In this document: piece after piece, positions 33,842 to 42,045 of the stretch | Layout: each line of letters opens with the position of its first letter | Position numbering within the stretch: position 1 is the stretch's first letter | Source of the DNA: Deltaproteobacteria bacterium | GTDB taxonomy: Bacteria > Myxococcota_A > UBA796 > UBA2385 | Direction: 5' to 3' | Assembly: GCA_016792625.1 (NCBI GenBank) | Contig: JAEUKK010000176.1 | Span: forward strand, 62,001-126,000 | DNA length: 64,000 nucleotides | Position numbers and translations under genes: made by a program | The notes under the pieces: model-generated | Database searches by the model: none | Told to the model about the DNA's origin: nothing | The model's input: the letters and a program-made list of their open reading frames with translations, nothing else

Positions 33842-34876
33842 TCAGTGCTCGGCGTTGGGCCCGAGCGCGGCGAAGCCCGCGGCGATCGGCTCCAGGTCGA
33901 GGCGATGACCGATGAGCACGAGCAGGCTGGTCGGCGCCACTTCGCCCCAGGGTCGGCCGGCGGTGGCCTCGACCTGGCGGTGCACGCCCTGGATGACCAG
34001 GCGCCGCCCCTCGCCGCGCACCGCGACGACGCCCTTGAGGCGGTAGAGCTGGTCGCCGTGCTCGGCGAGCAGGCGCTCAAGCCACAGCTCGAAGAGCAGC
34101 GGGTCGACCGCGCCGTCGACGCGCAGGCTGGCGCTCACCACGCCCGCCTCGTGCACCGCGCGCAGCGAGGCCTCGGGAACATCGTGGTCGTGCTCGTGGT
34201 CGTGCTCGTGGTCGTGCGCGTGGCTGTGGCGCTCATCCTGCGGCGCCGCGCAGCCTGGGCCCGCCGACAGCTCGGCCTCGACCTGCGGCAGCTCCCAAGC
34301 GCCGCCGCCCAGCGCCCAGGCCAGGGGCGGCCGGCCGGCCGTGGTCGACCACACCGGGGCCTCGGGCCGGACGGCGCGCAGCAGGGCGAGGGCCTGGGCG
34401 GCGCGCGCCTCACCCGCAGCGGCGGCTTTGCTGAGCACGAGGCGGTCGGCCAGCAGCACCTGGCGCGCCCACTCGGGGGCGCGTGGCGCTTGCATATCGG
34501 CGAACATGGCGTCCACCACGGTGATCACGCCGTCGAGCCGGATGCGGCCGCGCAGCGCGGGGGCCTGGCGCACGGTCCAGATCACCGGGCCGGGGTCGGC
34601 CACGCCGCTGGTCTCGAGCAAGAGGCGCGCGAAGGGCGGCTCGCGCTGCAGCAGCCCCTCGAGCAGCCCGACCAGATCGTCGACCAGGGCGCAGCAAACG
34701 CAGCCGTCGCTGGCCTCGAGCACCGCGCCCGGCTCGGCCTCGATGAGGGCGCCGTCGACCCCCACCGCGCCGAGCTCGTTGACGATGACGGCGATGGGCG
34801 CGGGGCGCAGGCCGGCGAGCAGCTGGTTGAGGAGGGTGGTCTTGCCGGCGCCGAGGTAGCCGGTCACCAGCGTCAA
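33842..34876 (-). CDS. CobW/COG0523 family GTPase, probable zinc chaperone
   Basis: 344 residues from TTG 34876, the best start because the Walker A motif GYLGAGKTT begins at residue 6. The metal site is GCVCC (about res 58-62), and NELGAVGVD and ETSGVADP are the other GTPase motifs. A His/Asp run (HSHAHDHEHDHEHDHD, res ~215-230) links to the CobW C-terminal domain. COG0523 proteins load zinc or cobalt into client proteins, often under Zur control. No Zur box could be recognised. The Shine-Dalgarno match is weak, so a non-standard upstream start in the open frame cannot be excluded. Confidence 0.88.
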   Translation of the reverse strand: MTLVTGYLGAGKTTLLNQLLAGLRPAPIAVIVNELGAVGVDGALIEAEPGAVLEASDGCVCCALVDDLVGLLEGLLQREPPFARLLLETSGVADPGPVIWTVRQAPALRGRIRLDGVITVVDAMFADMQAPRAPEWARQVLLADRLVLSKAAAAGEARAAQALALLRAVRPEAPVWSTTAGRPPLAWALGGGAWELPQVEAELSAGPGCAAPQDERHSHAHDHEHDHEHDHDVPEASLRAVHEAGVVSASLRVDGAVDPLLFELWLERLLAEHGDQLYRLKGVVAVRGEGRRLVIQGVHRQVEATAGRPWGEVAPTSLLVLIGHRLDLEPIAAGFAALGPNAEH

Positions 34877-35093
34877 AGGCAGCGGTTCCAGGGGGCGCTC
34901 CAGCCGGGGCGCGCGGGGGAGGCGCTCCGGCGCGGCGAGGATGCCCGGTGGGGACCCGGGTCACGCGCCGCTGGCACCGGCTGGTGATACAAGCGAGCGG
35001 GCCGCTCCTGCCTTGTGGTGCAGCGGCTCCCCGTCTCTGCCGCGGCGGGCGCGCGGCCTCCGCCCCGCGGGTCGGCGCTCCGGAGGTTCCCCC

Positions 35094-36722
35094 ATGCAGC
35101 GACGCATCTTCGAGCTGCACGCCTGCGTGGGCCGCGGGGGCTTCGGCGAGGTCTACCGGGCGACCATGCGCAGCCCCGGGGGCCTCGTGCGCGAGGTCGC
35201 GGTCAAGATGCTCAAGCGCGACGTCGCCCCCGACGAGGACGCCGTCCAGCGCCTGCGCTACGAGGCGAACCTGCTCGCCCGGCTCGACCACCGCGCCATC
35301 CTCAACGTGGTCGACATGGTCAACCTCGCCGGTCGGGTCTGCATGGTCACGCAGTACCTCGACGGCGACGACCTTCTGCGCTGCGTGCAGGGCGCTGAGC
35401 CGATCACCGAGCGCGGGCTGGTCGAGCTCTGCGGCGAGGTGGCCGGCGCGCTGCACGCCACCGCCACCAACCTCGAGCTGGTGCACCGCGACATCAAGCC
35501 GAGCAACATCCGGGTCACCCTCGACGGCACGGTCAAGCTGCTCGACTTCGGCATCGCCCGCTCCGACAAGGTCGAGCGCGACGGCCACACGCACACCGGC
35601 ATGGTGGTCGGCACCCCCGGCTACATCGCGCCTGAGCGCTTCCTCGACGACGCGGTCACGCCGGCCTGCGACATCTACTCCTTGGGCTGCGTGGTCTACG
35701 CCGGGCTCACCCAGCAGCGCCTCCACCAAGACCTCAGCCGCAAGCGGCTGCTGCAGCTGGCCCTCGACCCGGCCGAGCACCAGCTCCTCATCGAGCAGCG
35801 CCTGCGCGAGGTCCGCAACGACGGCCTGCGCCACCTGCTCGCCGCGATGCTCCAGCACGAGCCCGAGGCGAGGCCCAAGGCCCGCCGGGTCGAAGAGCTC
35901 TGCGAAGACCTCGCGCCGCGCTGCACGGGCAAGCCCCTGCGGCGCTGGGCCCGCGAGCGCACCTGGCCCGCCCCGCCGAGCGAGCACGGCGAGATGGTCG
36001 GCCAGATCATCGAAGAAGAGGCGCTGGTCGCAGAGGACGGCCCCAACAGCCGGGTCGCCGCGGCGGCGCTCAGCTTGCCCTCTGGGCTCGGCGGCCTGTC
36101 GACCCGGATGGAGCGGCTCACCCACGCCGACACCCTGGCTCCGATCCCCGCCCCGCAGCTCGGCCCGGCCCGCGGCCTGAGCCCGACCGCCCCGCCGCCC
36201 TTCCAAGCGCCTTCGGGCGGCCCGACGGTGAGCCCGGTCACCGGCGCCCCCCCGGGGGTCGCGGCCCAGGGCGGCACGCCGGTGGCCCAGCCGCCCCGCC
36301 TCGCGCCGCCCACCCCTCCGCCGCCGCTGCGTGCCCCTCCTGCGCATGGTGGGCAGGCCTCCTCCTCCGGGATGACCGCGCAGACGTCGTCTTTGAACGG
36401 TCCTCCCACCGCGCCGCCGGTCGCTGCCCCCCGCGGCCCGGGCCCCGCGGCCCCGACCGCGGGCTTCGGCGTCGGGCCCACGGCGGCCACCGGCCAGACC
36501 AGCGCCGCGCCCCGCAGCACGACCGCTCCGCGCGCCCAGCCCCCGCCGAGCGGCGGCGCGGGCCGCTTCTTCGCGCCGGTCATCGTGCTCGGCCTCGGCG
36601 CGCTGATGTACGGCTTCTTGGCCATGGAGGGCCACGTGCCCCCGCCCAAAGACCTGATCTTGCTCGCGCAAGCAGCGGTCAATGACGCCCGGGTCGCCTG
36701 GAAGCACCGCGACGAGCGCTGA
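35094..36722 (+). CDS. Membrane-anchored serine/threonine protein kinase
   Basis: 542 residues from ATG 35094, with CCGGAGG just upstream; the open frame before it lacks domain content. Kinase domain at residues 1-285: G-loop GRGGFGEVY, the lysine in AVKMLK, HRDIKPSN, DFG in LLDFGIARS, and GTPGYIAPE. Next come a 200-residue Pro/Ala/Gly-rich linker and one transmembrane helix near the C-terminus (FFAPVIVLGLGALMYGFLA), leaving a short outer tail of about 30 residues. The catalytic domain is therefore cytoplasmic. Such Hanks-type kinases are numerous in Myxococcota. No phosphatase or FHA gene is adjacent. Confidence 0.92.
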   Translation: MQRRIFELHACVGRGGFGEVYRATMRSPGGLVREVAVKMLKRDVAPDEDAVQRLRYEANLLARLDHRAILNVVDMVNLAGRVCMVTQYLDGDDLLRCVQGAEPITERGLVELCGEVAGALHATATNLELVHRDIKPSNIRVTLDGTVKLLDFGIARSDKVERDGHTHTGMVVGTPGYIAPERFLDDAVTPACDIYSLGCVVYAGLTQQRLHQDLSRKRLLQLALDPAEHQLLIEQRLREVRNDGLRHLLAAMLQHEPEARPKARRVEELCEDLAPRCTGKPLRRWARERTWPAPPSEHGEMVGQIIEEEALVAEDGPNSRVAAAALSLPSGLGGLSTRMERLTHADTLAPIPAPQLGPARGLSPTAPPPFQAPSGGPTVSPVTGAPPGVAAQGGTPVAQPPRLAPPTPPPPLRAPPAHGGQASSSGMTAQTSSLNGPPTAPPVAAPRGPGPAAPTAGFGVGPTAATGQTSAAPRSTTAPRAQPPPSGGAGRFFAPVIVLGLGALMYGFLAMEGHVPPPKDLILLAQAAVNDARVAWKHRDER

Positions 36723-36752
36723 GCGGCCCCCGCACGCTGCGCGGTCTGCGCC

Positions 36753-37697
36753 TCAGCGCGCCCGCAGCAGGGCCGGCAAGCGGCGCAGGGCCGCGGCGGC
36801 CTCGAGCGCGAGCCGGCGCGGGATCGCTGGCGTGCCCCAGACGGCGGCCCCCGCGGGCACCGCGCGGACCACCCCAGCCTGCGCGCCCACCCGCGCCCCG
36901 GCGCCGACCTGGGCGTGGTCGGCCACGCCCACCTGTCCGCCGAGCACGGCCCCCGCGCCGATCTGGGCCGAGCCCGCCACCCCGACCTGGCCGGCGAGGA
37001 TGGCCCCCCGTCCGACGTGCACATTGTGGGCGACCTGCACGAGATTGTCGATCTTGACGTCATCTTCGATGATGGTGTCGCCGAGGCTGCCCCGGTCGAC
37101 GCAGCTGTGGGCGCCCACCTCGACCCGGTCGCCGATCCACAGCCCGCCGAGCTGGGGCAGGCGCCGTGGCCGGCCCTGATCGGCCGAAAATCCAAAGCCC
37201 GGCCCGCCGAGAACGGCGTGGGCGCCGATGACGCAGCCGGCGCCGAGGCGCACGCCCGGGTGCAGCACCGCCCCGGGGCCGATGTAGCTGCCCGCCCCGA
37301 TCACGCAGCCCGCGCCGATCACGGCCAGCGGGCCGATCCCGACGCCGACCCCGAGCTGGGCGCTCGGCTCGACCACGGCCGAGGGGTGCACCCCGCTGCC
37401 GGTCTGCTGGGGGAACATCGCCCAGAGCAGCGTGGTGAAGGCCTCTCTCGGCGCGGGGTGGACGAGCGTCGGGCCCGCGTCAGGCCGGGGGCTGGCGCTG
37501 AGCAGGGCCCGCGGGCCGGCCTCGACCGGCCGGGTCGACCAGCACAGCCCCCGGGGGAGCGGGGCGCCGTCTAAGGCGATGAGGCCGTCCACCTCGTCAT
37601 CTTCGCCGATCAGCGCAGCCCCGCAGCGGGCGGCGAGGGCCGAGAGCCGGGTCGGGCCGCTGGGGAAGGCCCGCAGCCCGGCCAACGGGGGGCTCAC
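36753..37697 (-). CDS. lpxD: UDP-3-O-acylglucosamine N-acyltransferase
   Basis: 314 residues from GTG 37697. The N-terminal uridine-binding domain is short. From residue ~105 there is a left-handed beta-helix of hexapeptide repeats (VHPSAVVEPSAQLG and following). The catalytic histidine is in NLVQVAHNVHVG, and the HAVLGGPGFGF loop fits the acyl-chain site. LpxD adds the second 3-hydroxyacyl chain to the lipid A precursor, so the organism makes an LPS outer membrane. The start overlaps the stop of the small exported protein gene (GTGA, 37694-37697), last in a three-gene minus-strand operon. Confidence 0.93.
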   Translation of the reverse strand: MSPPLAGLRAFPSGPTRLSALAARCGAALIGEDDEVDGLIALDGAPLPRGLCWSTRPVEAGPRALLSASPRPDAGPTLVHPAPREAFTTLLWAMFPQQTGSGVHPSAVVEPSAQLGVGVGIGPLAVIGAGCVIGAGSYIGPGAVLHPGVRLGAGCVIGAHAVLGGPGFGFSADQGRPRRLPQLGGLWIGDRVEVGAHSCVDRGSLGDTIIEDDVKIDNLVQVAHNVHVGRGAILAGQVGVAGSAQIGAGAVLGGQVGVADHAQVGAGARVGAQAGVVRAVPAGAAVWGTPAIPRRLALEAAAALRRLPALLRAR

Positions 37698-37993
37698 GGC
37701 CGCAGGTTCCGCGCGGCGAGCTCGGCCGAGAGCACCATGCGGTGCAGCTCGTCGGCGCGGGTGTGGACCGCGGGCAGGCGCTGGACGCGGCCACCCTCTC
37801 CGGCGGCGCGCAGGGCGGCGGCGAGGCCGGTGGCAGAGGCCTCGACGTCGGCAGAGGCCCCCTCCATCCGGGCGATCCCGACCATCCAGGCCTTGCGGGC
37901 CGCGGCGGGCTCGGACGTACCTGGCGCACCTGGCGCACCTGGCGCACCCGGCGCCTGCGCGAGGGCGCCGAGCGCGAGCAGCAGGCCCAGCAC
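37694..37993 (-). CDS. Small exported protein, unknown function
   Basis: 99 residues from GTG 37993, only three bases after the stop of the radical-SAM gene. A short signal peptide (LGLLLALGALAQA) is followed by a GAP tripeptide repeat encoded by a 9-base tandem repeat, then a helical 65-residue domain (ADVEASATGLAAALRAAGEGGRVQRLPAVHTRADELHRM, given here as one helix-rich part). No family recognised. Its tight position between a radical-SAM enzyme and lpxD suggests an envelope role. Confidence 0.6.
   Translation of the reverse strand: MLGLLLALGALAQAPGAPGAPGAPGTSEPAAARKAWMVGIARMEGASADVEASATGLAAALRAAGEGGRVQRLPAVHTRADELHRMVLSAELAARNLRP
37920..37955. repeat. Nine-base tandem repeat coding Gly-Ala-Pro
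   Basis: Three perfect copies of CCTGGCGCA and a fourth with two changes. On the coding (minus) strand it gives GAPGAPGAPG just after the signal peptide of the small exported protein. Copy number changes would be in frame. Confidence 0.85.
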
Positions 37994-37996
37994 CGG

Positions 37997-39448
37997 CTAC
38001 ACCGGGGCCGTGCGGCTGCTGGCCTTGAGCAGCTCAAGCTTGACCAGCGAGAGCGCGCCTTGGGCCAAACGTTTGAGCTCGGCGCCGGTCTCGAGGCCGA
38101 GCACCTGGCGCGCGACGAACTTGGGCCGCATGTAGAACTTGCGGTGGGCGATCTTGAGCAGCTCCAAGGTCTCGGCGCGGCTCAGGTGCTCCTCCCAACA
38201 TACGGGCACCTCGACCCCACACAAGGGGTCTTTCATCAGCCGGTCCCAACAGTCGGCCTCGTACAGGCCCTTCTTCGCGCCCTCGGCGAAGGACTCGGTG
38301 CCCGGGTAAGGTGAGAAGACGGCGAAGACGGCGTAGTCGGCGTCGAGCTTGATCATCTCGTCGATGTTGGACACCGCGTCGGCCAAGGTGCGCTCATGCG
38401 GCCCGGCCAACATGATGTAGGCGACGCTGCGCACGCCCTCTTCGCGGCACCAGCGGAAGACGCGGTGCACGTCGTCGGTGTCGCAGTGCTTGCCCAGCAC
38501 GTCGAGGCCCTCGTTGTTGGCGCTCTCGACCCCGAAGTGGATCTTGGTGCAGCCGGTCTCGCCGCAGCGGCGCAGCTGCTCGCGGGTGGTGCCGGCGATC
38601 GTCGTCTTGTAGCCCCAGTTGAACTTGAGCTTTCGGCGCTCAATCGCGTCGCAGAACTTCAGCACCCATTGGGAGTTGGGCGTGAAGAGGTCGTCGATAA
38701 AATGCACCTCGGTGATGCCCAGCGAGAGGCAGTGCTCCATCTCGTCGAGGATGTCGTCGATCTCGCGCACCCGGTACTGCTTTTTGTAGGTCAGGCAAAA
38801 GGGGCAGGAGTGCGGGCAGCCGCGGCTGGTGATCGCCGTGGTGACCATCGGCTGCTTGGTGCCGGGCAGGTAGTAGTCGCGGTAGCGGCTGCGGGCGCGG
38901 TCGGGCCAGGGGTAGGCGGTCAGGTCTTTGGTGCTGCGCCGCTCGACGTTCTTCACGACGGTGCCGTCGCGGTCGATCCACCACACGCCCGAGATGCCCT
39001 CAAAGCCGCGGCCCTGGTCGTGGTTGCGCACCATGTCGAGGAAGGCGTCCTCACCGTCGCCGTTGACGATGGCGTCGATGCCTTTCAGCTGGATGGCGTA
39101 CTCTGGGAACATCGAGCAATGCGGGCCGCCGAGCACGATCTTCGCGTTCGGGTTCATCTTGCGCACGAGGTTGATCGTCATCTGCACGTCAGGCAGCGAG
39201 TGCGTGAACGTGCTGATGCCCACCAGATCAAGCGGATAGCCCGCCAGCATCTTCTCAAAATCGGGGTAGTCGAGGTCATCAATGACCGGATCGACGATCT
39301 CGGCGCGGTAATGCGAGCGCTTCTCGACCGCCGCCTGGATGTACATGAGCCCCAGCGGCGGGAAGCAGTAGACGCCGTGGGCGTGCGCCTTGGGGATACC
39401 CGCCCAGACGCGGAGCTTCTCGGGCGGGTTGATCAGCGTGATGTCCAT
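37997..39448 (-). CDS. B12-binding-domain radical SAM protein
   Basis: 483 residues. The N-terminal cobalamin-binding part (res 1-150) has DLVGISTFTHSLPD and KIVLGGPHCSMFPEYA. The radical-SAM cluster motif is C-x3-C-x2-C in SRGCPHSCPFCLT (about res 208-220). The barrel continues with ITEVHFIDDLFT and KIHFGVESANNEGLD. The family includes BchE, HpnJ and HpnP and many methylases; it resembles the hopanoid and lipid-modifying subgroup, but the substrate is not known. GGAGGACCC precedes the ATG. It heads the operon with the small exported protein and lpxD, hinting at a lipid or lipid A modification. Confidence 0.88.
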   Translation of the reverse strand: MDITLINPPEKLRVWAGIPKAHAHGVYCFPPLGLMYIQAAVEKRSHYRAEIVDPVIDDLDYPDFEKMLAGYPLDLVGISTFTHSLPDVQMTINLVRKMNPNAKIVLGGPHCSMFPEYAIQLKGIDAIVNGDGEDAFLDMVRNHDQGRGFEGISGVWWIDRDGTVVKNVERRSTKDLTAYPWPDRARSRYRDYYLPGTKQPMVTTAITSRGCPHSCPFCLTYKKQYRVREIDDILDEMEHCLSLGITEVHFIDDLFTPNSQWVLKFCDAIERRKLKFNWGYKTTIAGTTREQLRRCGETGCTKIHFGVESANNEGLDVLGKHCDTDDVHRVFRWCREEGVRSVAYIMLAGPHERTLADAVSNIDEMIKLDADYAVFAVFSPYPGTESFAEGAKKGLYEADCWDRLMKDPLCGVEVPVCWEEHLSRAETLELLKIAHRKFYMRPKFVARQVLGLETGAELKRLAQGALSLVKLELLKASSRTAPV

Positions 39449-39512
39449 GGGTCCTCCGGGTGGGGGCCAGGGCGGAGCGCGGGCGCGCGCGGGGCGGGGT
39501 TGGTGTGGGCGG

Positions 39513-40082
39513 TCAATCGCGGCTAGCCCAAGGCTTTCGACCGAGGAAGAGCGTCCAGGGGATGAACAAGGGGACTTCGCGGCGGTAGCGCTCGTAGTCT
39601 GCGCCGAAGATCTCGACGAGCTGTGGCTCTTGGCGCACGACCTTTTCGATGAGCGAGCCGATCAGCAGCAGCGGCACCAGGATCGCACAGAAGCTCAACG
39701 AGTTGGTCGCAAAACCCACCGCGAGCACGCCGAGCGTCTTGCCAAAGAGGCTCGGGTTGCGGCTATAGGCGTAGATGCCGCGCACCACGAGCTTTTGGGT
39801 GCGCCCAGCCGTCGGGCTGGGGCTGCCCTCGCCCATGCGGGTGAGCTGCTCGTAGGTGACCAGCCAGAGCGCGGCGCCGAGCACGAAGCTGACGGCAGCG
39901 ACGCCATAGTTGGCCGGCGCGGGCAGAAAGCCGTCGCCAAAACCCAGCGCGTCGTCGAGGGCGTCGGCCAGCAGGGCGATCAGGAAGGTCAGCGGGAACA
40001 GGACCGGGACGTAGACCTTGGTCACCATCCCGAGGATGGCGGGGGAGAAGAAGGCCCGGACGCTGTTGATGACGACCTGCAC
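39513..40082 (-). CDS. Membrane methyltransferase of the ICMT/PEMT family
   Basis: 189 residues from GTG 40082 with AAGGA upstream; a later ATG at 40028 is possible. Hydrophobic helices (VPVLFPLTFLIALLAD, YGVAAVSFVLGAALWLV, LLGV-type segments) surround the signature GIYAYSRNPSLFGKTLG, and the C-terminal KVVRQEPQLVEIFGADYERY RREVPLFIP region is typical. These enzymes methylate isoprenylcysteine, phospholipids or related small lipophilic substrates with SAM. It lies 64 bases upstream of the radical-SAM gene on the same strand, so it may be the first gene of that operon. Confidence 0.82.
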   Translation of the reverse strand: MQVVINSVRAFFSPAILGMVTKVYVPVLFPLTFLIALLADALDDALGFGDGFLPAPANYGVAAVSFVLGAALWLVTYEQLTRMGEGSPSPTAGRTQKLVVRGIYAYSRNPSLFGKTLGVLAVGFATNSLSFCAILVPLLLIGSLIEKVVRQEPQLVEIFGADYERYRREVPLFIPWTLFLGRKPWASRD

Positions 40083-40292
40083 GATGTCCTTGGGGGTGGG
40101 ATCCGAGAGCGGCGGCGAGGGCGCGGCCCGCGCCGGTTCAGGTGCCCAGTATGGACCAAAGGGGAGCGGAGCGGGGCCTCTCCGTCGATCCGACCCCGCG
40201 CGGGCGGGCGTGAGCGGCCCGAGCGACGTGGTAGAAGCGGAGGGCGACAAGCGGGGAGCGGGCGGCCGGGGCGCGGCCCGCGGGGAGGCGGG

Positions 40293-40955
40293 ATGCGCAG
40301 AGGCGGCGGGAGCGGGCGCAGCTGGGGCGCGCTCGGGCTGTTGGTGGCCTGTGGTGGGCGCGACCCCATCCTCGACCGGGCCGACGAGCTGGCCGGCGTC
40401 GATGAGGCCCCGGCGGCGGCGACCGGCGGGCCTGTGCAGGCGCCTGCGCCCGCGCCGGGCGCCCCCGAGGCGCCGCCCCTGGGTGAGGGCGGCGTGCCCA
40501 CGCCGGGTCAGGCGGGTGAGCCGACGCCGGTGCAGCCGCCCGAGCCCGCGCCGGGGATCCCCGACCAGGCGCCGCCCGGCGGCCAGGCCTTCGGGGGTGA
40601 TCTGGGCCCGGCGGTCCGCGTGCGGGGCGTGGTGCGGATGGAGGGCTGGAGCGGCACCCCCATCCGCATTGACGTCTTTGACGGTGATCAGCTCGCTGCG
40701 GCGGGGGGCAAGTCCGCCCCTCCGCGGGTGATCGCGATGCAGCAGCTCAGCCAGCCCGGGCCCTACGAGGTCGCCGTGCCCAGCGGCGTCGGCAAGGTCT
40801 GGGTGGGCGCCTACGCCGACGAGAACGGCAACGGGCGGCCCGACCGCGCCGATCCGAGCGCCTGGGCCGAGGCCAACCCGGTCTACGTCGACAAAGACCA
40901 GTCCGGCGTCGATGTGGTGCTGGTGCGGGGCGCCGCGCCGCCGCAGCTTGAGTAA
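40293..40955 (+). CDS. Lipoprotein with Pro-rich linker
   Basis: 220 residues from ATG 40293 after GGGGAGGCG. The lipobox is LVAC. A Pro/Ala/Gly linker (about res 40-110) is followed by a beta-rich domain (VRVRGVVRMEGWSGTPIRIDVFDGD) ending with a calcium-loop-like YADENGNGRPDRADP. This recalls carboxypeptidase-regulatory or bacterial Ig-like folds that sit on the surface. No family assigned. Its stop overlaps the TTG start of the glycosyltransferase gene (40948-40955). Confidence 0.68.
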   Translation: MRRGGGSGRSWGALGLLVACGGRDPILDRADELAGVDEAPAAATGGPVQAPAPAPGAPEAPPLGEGGVPTPGQAGEPTPVQPPEPAPGIPDQAPPGGQAFGGDLGPAVRVRGVVRMEGWSGTPIRIDVFDGDQLAAAGGKSAPPRVIAMQQLSQPGPYEVAVPSGVGKVWVGAYADENGNGRPDRADPSAWAEANPVYVDKDQSGVDVVLVRGAAPPQLE

Positions 40956-42045
40956 CGCGCCCCCCCTGCTGCTCATCCCCACCGCCGGGCGCGGGCCCCT
41001 CGAGGCGGCGCTCGCGGCCTGCCCGGGCCTGCCCGCCCTGCTCATCGACGACAGCGCCGCCGGCCTCGGGCCGGGCCGCGCGCCGGGCCTGCCCCGCCTG
41101 CGCACATCCGGGGGCATCGGCTTCGCCCGCGCCAGCAACCTCGGCCTCGGCTGGGCAGCAGGCCACGGCTTCGATCTGGTGCTGCTGCTCAATGATGACG
41201 CGGCCCCCGAGCCGGGCTGCGTCGACGCCCTGCGCGCCGCCTGGGGGCCCGGCGACGGCGCGCTCGGGCCCCTGCTGCTCGACGCCGCCGGCCAAGTGGA
41301 GAGCGCGGGGCTGCGGCTCGGGCCCCTCGGCCGGGTGCGGTCGCTGCGGCGCGCGCCCCCGGGGCCGGCGGTGGTCGACGCGCTCTCGGGCGCCTGCCTG
41401 CTCCTCTCGTCGGGCGCGCGCTTCGATCCGGCCTACCGCCACGGTTTTGAGGACCTCGCCCTCTGTCGGGCCCTCGCCGCGGCCGGCCGGGCGGTGCGGC
41501 TCATCCCCGCCGCCCGCTGCCGCCACCTCGGGGGCGCCACCCTGCACCGACGCAGCGAAGAGGCCCAGCGGCACGCCGTTTCGGGGCATCTGCGCTTGGT
41601 CGGCGGGGGCTGGCGCAGCCCGGTGGTGCTGGGCCTGGCCGCCGCCCAGGTGCTGCGCGAAGGTGGGCCGCCGCAGCGGCTGCGGGGGCTCCTGCGGGGC
41701 TGGCGGGACTGGCGGGCGGCGGGGGCCCTAGCCGGGGGCCGCGCCGCCCCCTTCGATGAGGATGACGCGCTGGGCGCCGTCCTCGGGCAGGCCGAAGACC
41801 TCGACCAGGCCCTCGATGCCCTTGAGGGGGTGGGCGCCGAGGGGCTGCAGCGGGCGGCCGCACATGGCGGCGAATTCTCCGCTGCTGAGCAGGGGCTGGT
41901 GCAGCTGGGGCGCGAGGCCGTTGAGGCGGGCGGCGAGGTTGACCGCTGCGCCGATCACCGTGAAGTCGAGGCGGGTGGGCGCGCCGATGTTGCCGTAGCT
42001 GACCTCGCCGACGTGCACGGCGATCGCCGCGTGCAGGGGCGCTGA
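40948..42045 (+). CDS. Family 2 glycosyltransferase with long antisense tail
   Basis: Start TTG 40948 overlaps the preceding stop; 365 residues to the first in-frame stop. The GT-A fold is seen in LLLIPTAGRGPLEAAL, GGIGFARASNLGLGWAAG and the nucleotide-metal motif LLLNDDAAPEPG, then DALSGACLLLSS and HGFEDLALCRAL, as in rhamnosyltransferase-like GT2 enzymes. Homology seems to end near 41725. The last ~105 residues are encoded opposite the catalytic end of the adenylate cyclase gene and look like a shadow of it, so the real protein may end earlier through a sequence error or truly carry an unconserved tail. Confidence 0.75.
   Translation: MSNAPPLLLIPTAGRGPLEAALAACPGLPALLIDDSAAGLGPGRAPGLPRLRTSGGIGFARASNLGLGWAAGHGFDLVLLLNDDAAPEPGCVDALRAAWGPGDGALGPLLLDAAGQVESAGLRLGPLGRVRSLRRAPPGPAVVDALSGACLLLSSGARFDPAYRHGFEDLALCRALAAAGRAVRLIPAARCRHLGGATLHRRSEEAQRHAVSGHLRLVGGGWRSPVVLGLAAAQVLREGGPPQRLRGLLRGWRDWRAAGALAGGRAAPFDEDDALGAVLGQAEDLDQALDALEGVGAEGLQRAAAHGGEFSAAEQGLVQLGREAVEAGGEVDRCADHREVEAGGRADVAVADLADVHGDRRVQGR

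Noticed and set aside
34971..34990. TGGCACC near the Ser/Thr kinase gene as a sigma-54 promoter
   Set aside because: The -12 TTGC element is absent at the required spacing.
34410..36707. 765-residue minus-strand frame overlapping the kinase and CobW genes
   Set aside because: Antisense to a clear Ser/Thr kinase; only shadow composition.
37921..37953. Short tandem repeat considered as CRISPR or minisatellite array
   Set aside because: Unit is 9 bases, coding and in frame (GAP repeat); no spacers.
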